Source: Guillardia theta CCMP2712 (taxonomy: Eukaryota > Cryptophyceae > Pyrenomonadales > Geminigeraceae). Taken from it: a DNA stretch of 64,000 nucleotides. The notes under the pieces are model-generated. The model was not told the DNA's origin, searched no databases, and was given only the letters and a program-made list of their open reading frames with translations. The stretch lies in NCBI RefSeq assembly GCF_000315625.1, contig NW_005434619.1, positions 255,879 to 319,878 of the forward strand, in the 5' to 3' direction. How positions within the stretch are numbered: position 1 is the first letter of the stretch; each line of letters starts with the position of its first letter. This document shows, piece by piece, positions 23,275 through 36,260 of the stretch. The position numbers were made by a program, and so were the translations under genes.

Positions 23275-24619
23275 TCACATCTTCTCCTCCAACGACCTGA
23301 GGGCCCCGGCTCGATCGAAGATGACGGAGCGGAAGTTGGGGTCTGTCTTGGAGAGCAGCTTAGACAGCTCTCCAAGCTCCTCGTTCCTCAGGTATCTCGT
23401 TTGTTTCAGCAAGGTCTCTCTGTCCGGGATGTGTTTTCCTTTCCTCTCCAAGGCCTCGTCTGCCGTCCTCTTTCGCTCGAACTCCTCCTGCGCCTCCTCC
23501 ACGAGCTGCTCGAACTGTCGAGGGAGCACTCCTTGCGTGCGCTGCTTCTCCCTCTTTCTCAGGAGTTTCGTAGTCTCCTCGTGGATGTCCTTGAACTTGT
23601 TCCTCTTTTTTGTGGCCTCGATGCTCTCGCGGTCTTGAAACTCTGACATCAACATCTCCAACTGAATCGGTTCCCCGTCGGTATTCTGATATCAGGGAGC
23701 CAGGGTCAGAAGGGACTAGAATGCAGGAGGAGGGAGAAGGATGGTATGAACAAGGAAGCGCACAGACGAGGAAAGGACGTGAGAGGGGATGGAGAGGGAG
23801 GGAGAAGCAGCTACGGGTAGAGACAAGATCTTAGTTGGAGGTGAGGCAGGTTGGAAGGAGAAAAGGAGGCGCTCACCTTTCGGCCCCTGAAGTTGTAGTA
23901 TCTCCCTCCTTCATGCCACCCGGGCGTGTCATTCAGGTGTCGGTAAAAGAGATTCTCAGTGTGCCTGAGAGGCCCTTGCTCCACGATATCCTTGCCGGGG
24001 GACACGAAGTGCAGGTGCTCATACTTCTGAATCTGGGCTTCAAGGAAATGGTCTGATGCGGCCGGCAGTATTTTCCCGTTCCTAAGGCAGTCAGAATCAA
24101 TGAATGCAATCGAGGAAGATGAGCAAAGTTGAGGATAGATCACTGCTAGAGTACGTACCGGTCCACTAGCCTGGAGAGCGGAAGGCAAGACCTGATCTTC
24201 CCTTCCACCTCAGCCATCTTCAGGTTGTCGGCTTTCCTGTCCCTATAGAGCTCCCTTGCTATCGTGTAAGCCTTCCTTGCCTCTCCGTAATTCCCTTGGC
24301 GGTAGAATTGATCTCCGTTCTCAAGCTCTTTATCCGCCTCATCGCTTGACTTGATCACTTGAGTGTACACTTCGTACGACGGCGTCCTACCAAACTCAAA
24401 ACCCTGCACTTGCTTTCCTCCCAGCCCCCCGAATGCATTCTCGATTCGTTGCCTTTGTGTGACCTGGTCACGAGCTCCGGCATCGGACGGTTGCTCTCCG
24501 TCCTGGTTCTTATTCTTGAGGAAGCTGAAGATGCTGTCGTTGCTCGTTAGGTTTATAGTATTGTTCCATTGGAAAGCCTCAGGATCTCCCAGTCGGAGGT
24601 CTGAATTCGTCTGACCCAT
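23275..24619 (-). CDS. TPR-like/coiled-coil protein, possible N-myristoylation
   Basis: Exons 24619-24159, 24081-23877 and 23685-23275 keep phase, giving 358 aa. The start MGQTNS fits the N-myristoylation pattern (Gly2, Ser6). Residues about 85-145 look like a TPR/MIT helical pair (ELENGDQFYRQGNYGEARKA, YTIARELYRDRKAD). A globular middle has many aromatics (HLNDTPGWHEGGRYYNFRG). The C-terminal third is strongly helical and charged (LLRKREKQRTQG, LVEEAQEEFERKRTADEA). No family recognised; a membrane-tethered adaptor is a guess. Confidence 0.65.
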
Positions 24620-24639
24620 CCCGAGGGCACTAAGGAGAC

Positions 24640-25871
24640 AGTAGCATGATCTTCATAATCCACCTGGATAAACAAATCATCAAACAACGAATTGCAGTTG
24701 TCACCCGGTGACTAGTTGCGATGAGTCACGATCCATGGCATGGAGGAGCAAGAACATTAAAATCACTCGTACATGCAGTGACTGCCCATCTCTCCCACTT
24801 GGGCCCCTGAACCGTTCGATGGTCTGACTCTATCACCTCCTGGCGTCTCAGGTGCTCCGATCAGTCATATGATCCTATGTCTGTGCCTGTCCGATCTGAT
24901 CTCTATCTCTTCCTCCCTCTCTCTGTCTTACTCACTCACTCTGTCTCTCGGCCCTTCAGGCTTGTCGATCGATTGGGAACGGTCGCGATGGCGTCGCACT
25001 GTCCTGATTGTCACTAGTCAATCTTTTTCCGGGCCCGGGGGCCGCCAGGCCGCCGCTAGATCACTGGCCTCAACTTTTACTCAAAGTTGGACCTAGCCAT
25101 GAATATATATTTCTGACCTTTCATTGTAAATTTGAAAATGTTTCGGAATATTTACAAATTTTGACAAATTTGATCCTCTAATGAGGCAGGCTTACTAGAC
25201 CCAACCACTTCTGTCCCATTTGTTTCCCTGCCCACCCGGTGACCCTATACCCCACCCAATTGATCATATCCCACCCCCCTGGGCCCTTGAACTTTAAACA
25301 CCCTCTCATTTGACTTAAAAAGTACCCTGAATATGGATACCTTCAAGACCACCACCCGTAGTCAGCGATATTGTCAATACCCCTACCCCCTCATTTCCTT
25401 ACATCCTCTGAAATCTTCCCCGACTGTTTCCCCCACTTGCGCTATGTCGCTGCCAGCCTGTGGGGCAGCCATGGAAGAGCGAGAGAGCGCGAAAGATGCC
25501 AGGGAGAGAGAGGAAGGGAGAGATATGAGATGGAGGATTTGACGCACATGATCATCGGAGGGAGAGTGTGTTGTTGAGATGGAGATAGTGCATGCAATGC
25601 CAGAAGTAAGCTGTTGTTACGAGAAAGCCGGGAGAGGTGGTACCCTCGGAGGTACATTAAGTTCCTTGAAGCATGTGCTGCATCTTCATGCACTATCTGT
25701 ACCCTGACTGATGTTGTGCTTCCTCTAGGATGGCGAGAGCAATCTACGAGCTCTATCATGAAACAGAACCCCGGAAACTTAATATAACCTATCATTAAGC
25801 TGACCTCCGACTTCTGAGGAGGAGGACAAAGAGAAGGAGAATATTCAGTGACTGGGGCTGGTTTTCTGAGA
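24640..25871. other. Intergenic: GC-rich island, then C-rich block
   Basis: No convincing gene. 25025-25060 holds a GC-rich core (CCGGGCCCGGGGGCCGCC) followed by AACTTTTACTCAAAGTT, itself a short inverted repeat whose right half recurs at 38.9 kb in reverse. 25215-25420 is a C-rich block (TACCCCACCCAATTGATC, AAAAAGTACCCTGAATATG) upstream of the carrier gene. Confidence 0.4.
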
Positions 25872-26897
25872 ATGTTAGAACGAACACTTTCCACCCCATT
25901 GACGTTTGCTACCGACATCGCCCAGCCACAGAAACATTCGACGTACTGGGAAAGCCAGTCCTTTCCTCACTTCCTGGGTTATGGGACGGTCCTCTACGGT
26001 TTCGAACAGATGTGCACATATCCCTCTCAGATCTTGAAGACGAAGTTGCAAGTAGATCTGCAGCCCAACCGGCCATTCCTCCGCGAGCTCCTGCATCTTT
26101 GCCAGGACGTCTATCGAGCCGAGAGGATACGAGGGTTCTACAAGGGAGTCGTCTTCAGCACAGTGTCGACCATCCCTGCACAGCTCTTCTTCCTGAGCAC
26201 GTACGGTTGGAGCAAGGATGCTCTGGAGAGACGCGTGGGGCCCGAGCTCAGAGATTCTCCCCTGGTCCCGCTGTGTGCTGGAGCGTTGGCGGAGACTGTC
26301 ACCTGCGCCATGTGGGTTCCCATCGACGTGATCGTACAGAAGATCCAGATCGAGCCCCTTGGTCATGCTGCAGGATGGCGCTGCGGCTTGAGCCCGGTGG
26401 CTGGGCTAGCGAGGACGAAGGGGCCGAGCTCGCTGAGCTCCCTGGAGGTTGCAAGGAAGATCTGGTTAGAGGATGGGATAACGGGGTTCTGGCGGGGGAC
26501 GGACGTGCACCTGCTGCTCTTCGTTCCTCAAGGAGCGATCTGGTGGGCAAGCTACGAGCATACCAAGAAGATGCTCAACACTCGCATGCAGACAGTCGAC
26601 GACAAAGCCCTCAACGTTATGGCCGGGATGTCGGCCGGAGTGATCAGCTCGACCCTGACCAACCCGCTGGACATAGTCAAGGTCCGCATACAGACTAAGG
26701 TGGAGCAGTCAACCTCTATAGTGAAGACCCTGGTAGACATGGTCAGAAGAGAAGGGCTCCGATCGCTGGGTAAGGGGCTGGCCCCTAAGATCTTCATGTC
26801 GGTTCCAGTCTCGGCCCTCTCTTCGTTCCTTTACGAGACACTGCTCTCGCTCTCTCGCAAGGAAAACCCTTTCCACATTGCCACAATAAACCCTTGA
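25872..26897 (+). CDS. Mitochondrial carrier family (SLC25) protein
   Basis: Intronless ORF; the first ATG in frame is at 25872, giving 341 aa. It has three tandem ~100-residue repeats, each with the carrier signature on the odd helix: YPSQILKTKLQ, VPIDVIVQKIQ and NPLDIVKVRIQ, followed by GFYKGV, GFWRGT and GLGKG-type helix motifs (here RSLGKGLAP). Six transmembrane helices are expected in the inner mitochondrial membrane. Overall it resembles the SLC25A44-like branch (branched-chain amino acid carriers), but the substrate is not certain from sequence alone. Being intronless is unusual here. A C-rich block lies upstream. Confidence 0.88.
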   Translation: MLERTLSTPLTFATDIAQPQKHSTYWESQSFPHFLGYGTVLYGFEQMCTYPSQILKTKLQVDLQPNRPFLRELLHLCQDVYRAERIRGFYKGVVFSTVSTIPAQLFFLSTYGWSKDALERRVGPELRDSPLVPLCAGALAETVTCAMWVPIDVIVQKIQIEPLGHAAGWRCGLSPVAGLARTKGPSSLSSLEVARKIWLEDGITGFWRGTDVHLLLFVPQGAIWWASYEHTKKMLNTRMQTVDDKALNVMAGMSAGVISSTLTNPLDIVKVRIQTKVEQSTSIVKTLVDMVRREGLRSLGKGLAPKIFMSVPVSALSSFLYETLLSLSRKENPFHIATINP

Positions 26898-27051
26898 ATG
26901 TCTTCCTCTATGGTGCTGCCTTGTCGACACATGGATAAAGTTTCTTTGATTTCATTTTCAAAAATGCCCTTGATTACCTTCATTCAGTCCACCCGTCACT
27001 TTCAACGCCCTGTCCTCGTCACATTTAGACCATCACAGAAGCAAGAAATGG

Positions 27052-28735
27052 TCACTTTACCATTTCTTCCAGTTGATGCAGCTCCTGGTACTTTTCTTGA
27101 GATCTTCTTCGGCTCATCAGGCTAAAGACAGCTCCGACTATCAGAGCGATAAAGATCAACTGCACAAGAGTGTCAGAGTAACCAAATCGAGAAATTTCAG
27201 TTTACGTTGGCGCCAATCAGTGCTGTTCGATTTAGCCCCTGAATTCTCCATGAAAGCTCTTGCGAAATTTGCCCCCATGGCGACTCACTATCCTCATAGC
27301 TCCCAACTTGCGCATCCAAGATGGGCTTCATCCCCTCCGGCGCAGGATCAGCAAAGACGGCCAACATGAAGGAGCCTGTATCGAAGATCACTTGCAACGG
27401 CTGAGGCGGAGTGCCGATGGACAGCTTGATGTTGTAGGTGACTCTGCTCTGTGACTCCAGCGCCACCTTGTCCACGGCTTGACCTTGGTACAGCCCCATA
27501 GTCAACGCTGACTTGGCGCTCGTGATACGCCTGTGGGCCCGCACCTTGGACAAGGGATTGAACTCTGCAAGCTCCTGGCTCCGCCCCTTGTTGGCACGAT
27601 ACTGGGAATGTTGAGATAGGGTCGCTGACGAGTCCGTCTCGACTCCCAGCTTGTAGCTGGGGTTGCGGAGCGCCAATCCCATCTTCTTGTCCTTAAGATC
27701 GACAAGGTCGTGCAAGACAATCCACTTTCGGAACCAAGGGTCTCCCAGGATCATCGCAGTCTCGGCGGGCTCTACACACTCCTCATATGCGATCTCAAAC
27801 GTTTCCCCCCCAATGGTGTAGACGAGCGGGAAGGTCCCACCCTTGTTCTGCTCATTCAGCAAGATCTCAAACGGATTTCGCTTGAAAGTTCCGTTGACAG
27901 TCGAGTTGGGAATCAGCAAGCAAGTCGTGCCGGAATCGAACTCGCCCACGTATGCGTGGTGGTTCCCCATGAAATCCAACAGCTCGACGTTACCGAACTT
28001 GATGGAAGTGACGTTCACTCCATAAGCATACCCAGCCATGGGGAACATCTGCATTGGCTCGGCTACGGAGTCTGGCTCATATCCGCCAAGCTGTAGCTCA
28101 CCAATGCTGTCATCAGCAGTGAACGCAAACTTCCTGGGCATAGGGACGAAGTCCTGACGTTGAACGATGTCCCAATGAGGTCTTGACTTGGTCGTCAGGG
28201 TCTTCAAGATGGCCGCACTTCTGTTCTGATTCGCCCAGCCAAACCCGATGATACCGTCAACGTCGTTGAAGTTGGCGCTGTTGCAATGTGTAATCATACC
28301 CAGACGCGTTTCAACCCGATACTTCCCCAACTGTGCCATGTCCTGCCCATCGTAGCCAAGGAGGTTTGTCTTGTCCAAGAATGTAACATTCACGTTGCCA
28401 AGCTTCACAAGCTTGAAGGTGCTGCTGGTGGTTGGGTGGAAAAACTTCTTGTTGTTGTTGTGATAGCCGATCATCAGCTGCGCCACTGTGGACGAGCGTT
28501 AGAATACTTGATCAAACAGGGAAAAGCATGAGGGTACAACAATGAATTCATACAGGACTTGCACCGATCAGAACATGGAACAGGTTGAAAGCAAATTTTC
28601 AAGAAAGTTTTCATTTTCTCATCATTTGCCACACTGTGAAACCGAAGCATAGAAACCACAAAACGAACCTGTTCCACTCAGAGCTCCGAGGAGAGCAAGA
28701 GACCGAAGAAGTCGGAAGGAGCTCGGCTTGCTCAT
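27052..28735 (-). CDS. Circularly permuted pepsin-like aspartic protease with C-terminal membrane anchor
   Basis: Exons 28735-28669, 28485-27206 and 27159-27052 keep phase, giving 484 aa. Signal peptide MSKPSSFRLLRSLALLGALS. The mature chain starts in the middle of a pepsin N-lobe (KKFFHPTTSSTFKLVKLG, NLLGYDGQDMAQLGKY, VDGIIGFGW), continues through a full C-lobe with FDSGTT (Asp ~206) and ILGDPWFRKWIVLHD, then a basic propeptide-like linker (SKVRAHRRITSAKSAL). Only then comes the first N-lobe hairpin YNIKLSIGTPPQPLQVIFDTGS (Asp ~391). A transmembrane helix (LIFIALIVGAVFSLM) and a short basic tail end the protein. Both catalytic Asp motifs are present; the flap Tyr-Gly motif is not obvious. 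The permuted order lies within one uninterrupted 426-codon exon, so splicing choice cannot explain it. Misassembly is the main alternative. Confidence 0.82.
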
Positions 28736-28884
28736 TTGCCTCTGAGTGCGCCGCTTCCCTTCCTCCACCATCCCTTCCCCTCCCCTTCCTCCAGCCATAT
28801 TGCCGAAAATAGCTTCTCCTATATCGGGAAGTTTTACAACTACCAAACTTGGGCATGCCCCCGAAATGGGAAATACTATAAAGT

Positions 28885-29200
28885 TTCAAAGTTCGAGGCG
28901 AGCGCGGCCCGCACCGTACTAGCCCGTACTACGACTGTACCGTACGGTTGGACCGACTGAGCGGGCCGGGCCGGCCGCCCGGCTTGGGCTCGGGCCCGGT
29001 TGAACTAGCTGGGTGTGGCCGGGCTCGCCGCCAGTCACACGAGTCTGGGGCCCCGGGCCGCAATCATGAATGGCTGCCCGGCTCGGATGCGTCTGATTGG
29101 CCAGCCAGTGTGCCGGGCGCCGCCGCGGGCCGGGACTCCCGCTGCCGGGACCGTGACTCTGGCAGGGCCCGCTCAGGAGACTCAGGCCCTCTGGATGAAG
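28885..29200. repeat. GC-rich island
   Basis: Intergenic stretch with dense GGGCCGGGCCGG, GGCTCGGGCCCGG and GGGGCCCCGGG words plus GTACCGTAC/GTACTA words, like the islands at 14.2 and 39.1 kb. It lies between the protease and the 3' end of the TTLL gene. No coding potential seen. Confidence 0.45.
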
Positions 29201-29260
29201 TGTGTTTAATTTGCATTAAAGGAAGAAAGCAATCAATCATCGTGTTTGTGTACATCTTCT

Positions 29261-32640
<3,380 letters not shown>

Positions 32641-32999
32641 CAGAAACGAGTGGGTCGATACAAGGAAAGACGTCAAATGATATTGTAAGGTCAAGGATTA
32701 AGAGAAAGGCGACGGGCTGAGTGAAAGACAGAGAGGGAAGCATACATGACTGCAAGATAAGAGGAGAAAACGAGAGAAAGATGGTGAGTGCAAGGGAGTA
32801 AGCTGGAGGGGAGGGGAGCAAGCAGAATCGTCAGTACTGAAAGTGAAAGCTGGAAGCGCTCTGGAGGGAGGCATAGAGATGGGAGAGCAGAGAAGACAGC
32901 TAGCGTCAAGAGGAGGAGAGAATGTCACATATGGTCCAGGAAAGATGACGGAGAAGAGAGAGCTGGCAGGAGCAAGCAAGCGGGGCAGGGTGAGAGGAA

Positions 33000-33180
33000 A
33001 GAAGACATTTCAGTAGCCATGCCGTTGTTCCCCTTTCCCTTGTCCCCAGGATTGCCTGTACCCATCACTTTGAATCACCACCCCTCAATTATAGTACAAT
33101 ATTTTGTTATTTAGTGGGTACTTTACCCCATGAATTCTACACCACCCCTTCCATTCTGATCCGGCTCCTGATTATGCAAA
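33000..33180. other. C-rich TACCCC-type block
   Basis: Short intergenic C-rich stretch with CTGTACCCATCACTTTGAAT, CACCACCCCTC, GGTACTTTACCCC and ACACCACCCC, upstream of the plus-strand gene that starts near 33430. Same style as the blocks upstream of RPL15 and the carrier gene. Confidence 0.4.
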
Positions 33181-33432
33181 CATTGAGCAGTGGAACAGCT
33201 TGATCGAGAAGTAAGAGAGGGGCAGAGCTTCTGAGGTAGGAGGGAAAGGAGGAAGCAGAGAGACGAACACGGGAAAGTAGAAGCGAGGAGCGAAGAGAAG
33301 AGCGAGGGGGGAGAGGAGGGCCAACTGAAAAAAGGGACAACAGGCGATGCCTGGCTGATTCTAAGGAGATTCACCCAAAACAACCACAGCAAAACTTCTT
33401 TGGTTATGATCAAAAGTATGAAGAGCATAATG

Positions 33433-34830
33433 ACGATGCCGAAGACTTCCGTCTCGAACCTCATCTTTGTCATTTCTTTCACAAACTTAATTTCGGGATT
33501 TGGAGGAGCTGCACCAACCAATTCCCTGCTTTTAGCTGGGCAAGGGCTGAGAAGACGACATGTACACGTCAACACACTTCCAGATGCTCTCCATTGCGAT
33601 CTCAAGAGGCTAGAAGGATGCATCTTTCTTTCCCTTAGAGGAGGAGGGAAAGGGTAACATCCTTTTTTGTATTTCTCATCCTGATACTATCAACGATCTG
33701 CAGGAAGGAGAAAGGATCCAAGAAGTCAAAACAAGACTCTAAGGAACCGGATGTGAAAAAATCAAAATCGAAGAAAGATGCAGACACGAAAGCAAATAAG
33801 CAGAAACCTCAATCAGAGCCTGAAGAGGACTTCGAGCCGCTGATAGATGTAATCGTTTGAGAATCTTGTTTTAGGCGAGTTATGCGTGCTTTACAGCTCA
33901 CATGCAAACCCCCGATCATCAGGTTCATCGCCAACGATTCTGACAGCTCACAGGGATCAGAACTCATCGAAGACCTGGAAGACCTGCCCCCCATGCCGGA
34001 ACCAGACGGCAATGTCACAGATAGCGCATGGAACACATCAGATTCCTCTGAGTCGACCGAGGGCTCTGTCCAAGGGGTGAGTGAGAGCCTAAGAGTCTGG
34101 GTGATAAGCCGGTGTTGCAAGTTTCTGAGAGGATTCTCTTCTTGCGGAGACTAATCGTGAGCAAAGGAAACCTGGGAGCGGCTACCAGCTTTCAACGGAA
34201 CCGATCGGTCTAAAGGCACACTGTCTATCGCGTCGTCTTGACACAAAGATACAGGATCTCGCTGATTGCTTTCCTCAGAAACAATTCCAGAAACGACACC
34301 CCGGCAAGACGGTTTTGGTAGACCGACCGATTTCTTTCTGAAGTTTTCGTGGCAGTTTTATGAGTTTTGCAAGGCGAGGGAGATCGAGGAGGAGGCGAAT
34401 GAGGTGATTGGTCACGACTTGAACGCTGCAGGGCTAAGAGAGGGCATCAACAGGTGAAGGTGAAGCAGGAGCTACAAGTGGAAATGGAGAAACTCGCAGC
34501 ACAGGCATCAATCTTCATTCTTCTAGTGTGCGCAACGATTCACGGGATGCATTCCTGCAGAGAAGAAGCAGACCGCCACCGACCATTGCTCGGCACAATA
34601 CGAATCCTCCAAAGCCAGCCCAACCCTCTCCAAGCAGGGGAAGCCCTCGCTTTGCCAGCAGGGGATCGCCACGGCCGCAGAGCAGGGCTCCTCCTGGAAG
34701 AGATCGTTTCCAGGAGACAAGTCGCCAGTCATTTCAGGTTGATTCCCTTCTGCTGCATGAAATCCTAACAAAACATGGTCTCCACCCAGCAGAACAAGAA
34801 GCGCAGGTGGTAACATCGATAAATCCATGA
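33433..34830 (+). CDS. Signal-peptide protein with plastid-type Phe motif, long disordered region
   Basis: Read as exons from ATG 33433 (MTMPKTSVSNLIFVISFTN) through about 33654, 33703-33849, 33898-34077, 34169 onwards, 34279-34455 and about 34526-34830, mostly in phase; the junctions at 34.15-34.28 kb are less sure. The hydrophobic leader ends ISG-FGGAAPTN, the signal-peptide-plus-Phe pattern of complex-plastid import. It carries SLRGGGKGKEKG, then a Lys/Asp/Glu-rich tract and an acidic Ser-rich tract (SELIEDLEDLPPMPEPDG). A compact segment follows (PTDFFLKFSWQFYEFCKARE), then SR/RG-rich repeats (PSRGSPRFASRGSPRPQSR) and the end VVTSINP. No enzyme family recognised. It could act in the periplastid space or plastid, perhaps with RNA. 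Confidence 0.6.
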
Positions 34831-34865
34831 GCAAATGGCAATAAACCACAAAGAATATCCGGAGC

Positions 34866-35345
34866 TTATCTCGAATATGATCGATTGAGCCTCCTCCTCT
34901 TCTTCCATTTGTGTTTGTTCATCTTCTTCCTCCTTTTCTTGAGAACGCTGGAGGCAAACATGCCTTCCGTGTCCCAGTTTGGCTCACTCACACCTGCAGC
35001 TGTCGGGGAGACCAGATATGTCTGTCCCGCAAGAGAAATAGAAGCGTTCATGTTCTCAGATGGTCTTTCCATGTCTGGAATGAAGATAAGAGGTTTGGAT
35101 CCTAGCAGAGTTGGAATGACGGGTGCTTGTTTCAACGCTTCAGACCAGGCCGCATATTTTTCTAGCGGTTGCATGTGCTTCAAGAGCTCAGGTTGCCCCC
35201 AGCGTGCTGCAGGAGGAGGCACGCCAGCAGAAGAGAGGCTCTTGGTGCATGGATTGTGGCTCCACGTACCAAACCCGCGCAAGTGAAGTTGGCTCGCCCC
35301 TCGCTTGGTTGCGCTGCCGGCGCGCAAAAGGGCACGAGACAGCAT
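34866..35345 (-). CDS. mS38: Mitochondrial small-subunit ribosomal protein mS38 (AURKAIP1/Cox24 family)
   Basis: Single exon, ATG at 35345, 159 aa. The start MLSRALLRAGSATKRGAS is a basic amphipathic mitochondrial presequence. The middle is poorly conserved (LIFIPDMERPSENMNASISL). The C-terminus holds the diagnostic, extremely basic block SVLKKRRKKMNKHKWKKRRR, which in mS38 contacts rRNA in the mitoribosomal small subunit. Length and end-placed motif match the family. It is divergently arranged from the MsrB gene, with about 0.9 kb of G-rich spacer between. Confidence 0.9.
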   Translation of the reverse strand: MLSRALLRAGSATKRGASQLHLRGFGTWSHNPCTKSLSSAGVPPPAARWGQPELLKHMQPLEKYAAWSEALKQAPVIPTLLGSKPLIFIPDMERPSENMNASISLAGQTYLVSPTAAGVSEPNWDTEGMFASSVLKKRRKKMNKHKWKKRRRLNRSYSR

Positions 35346-35539
35346 TTTGAATTCCAACGCTCACAGCAGAGGTACAATGCTCAGGGCTTCGAGGAGAAGA
35401 GCAAGGCCCAACAAGGCCAAGCCAGAGGGCAAGGGAAAGAAGGGGCTGTTGGTAACGAGGAGGAGGGAGGGGAGGAGGAGGGAGAGGAGGGGGAAGGAAG
35501 GCGGACGGCAGGAAGGACACGAATCCTCGTTAGAATGAG

Positions 35540-35950
35540 GTTTGGGGGGGTAGGGGTCTTTATTCGTCAAAGATAGGGTTCTGAAAGATGGTAGGGTAGT
35601 TTTTTCTTGGGGGTACTGGTAGTCTACATAGGGGTACCATTTGCAATTTTTAGATGTAATTAGTGGGTGGGGTGATCTCAAGTTCGAACCGGGGGTGGGG
35701 TAAGTAGAAGTTTCTCTGGCGGTGAATCATCACTTCTTCAAATTATGGGGTGGGGTTGTTCTAGGTGTTCGGGGTAGGGTAGTTTATCCAAAATCAGGGG
35801 TTGGGGTACTAACCCTCTACATCACTACCCCTTGTTTCTGCAATTAAGATGGTGAGGTTGGGCCAAATCTTCAATCCACTGTAGGGGTAGGGTGGAATGG
35901 TGTACAACGAGTACCCTCAAAACCTCCGAGGGGGTAGAACATCTTAAAAT
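35540..35950. other. G-rich (C-rich on minus strand) TACCCC-type block
   Basis: About 400 nt with at least nine GGGGTA/GGGTAG words (GGGGGGGTAGGGGTC, GATGGTAGGGTAG, GGGGGTACTGGTAG, AGGGGTACCATTTGC, GGGTGGGGTGAT, GGGGTAGGGTAG, GGGGTTGGGGTACTAAC) with A/T-rich spacers. The C-rich strand faces the mS38 gene. It is the longest example of this block type in the window. No gene seen. Confidence 0.5.
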
Positions 35951-36260
35951 CAGGTCAAAGGGACAGCAGAAATTGTAAAGAGGGAGAAGGGAGGAAAAGA
36001 TTGCTGCCCCATTCCATCACGTCTCATATAAAACCATTCGGATGGACGACATGATGAGGAAGAAACGAAAGTTTAAAGATAGGAAAGAGACTCTGAGAAC
36101 AAATAGAACAGAAAGGGTGAGATTGGAGGGGCGATATTGGGACTAGAACAGCTGAATTTGATATTGAGGTGTCCTGTGCGAGGTGAAATCAGGCGAACAA
36201 CGCGATATTTTGTTACTGGAATGCTGATGTGAAACTATGGTATGACAGGCATACAACACA

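Noticed and set aside
35305..35538. Basic Arg/Gly-rich plus-strand frame
   Set aside because: Purine-rich low complexity downstream of nothing identifiable; overlaps the mS38 presequence on the other strand.
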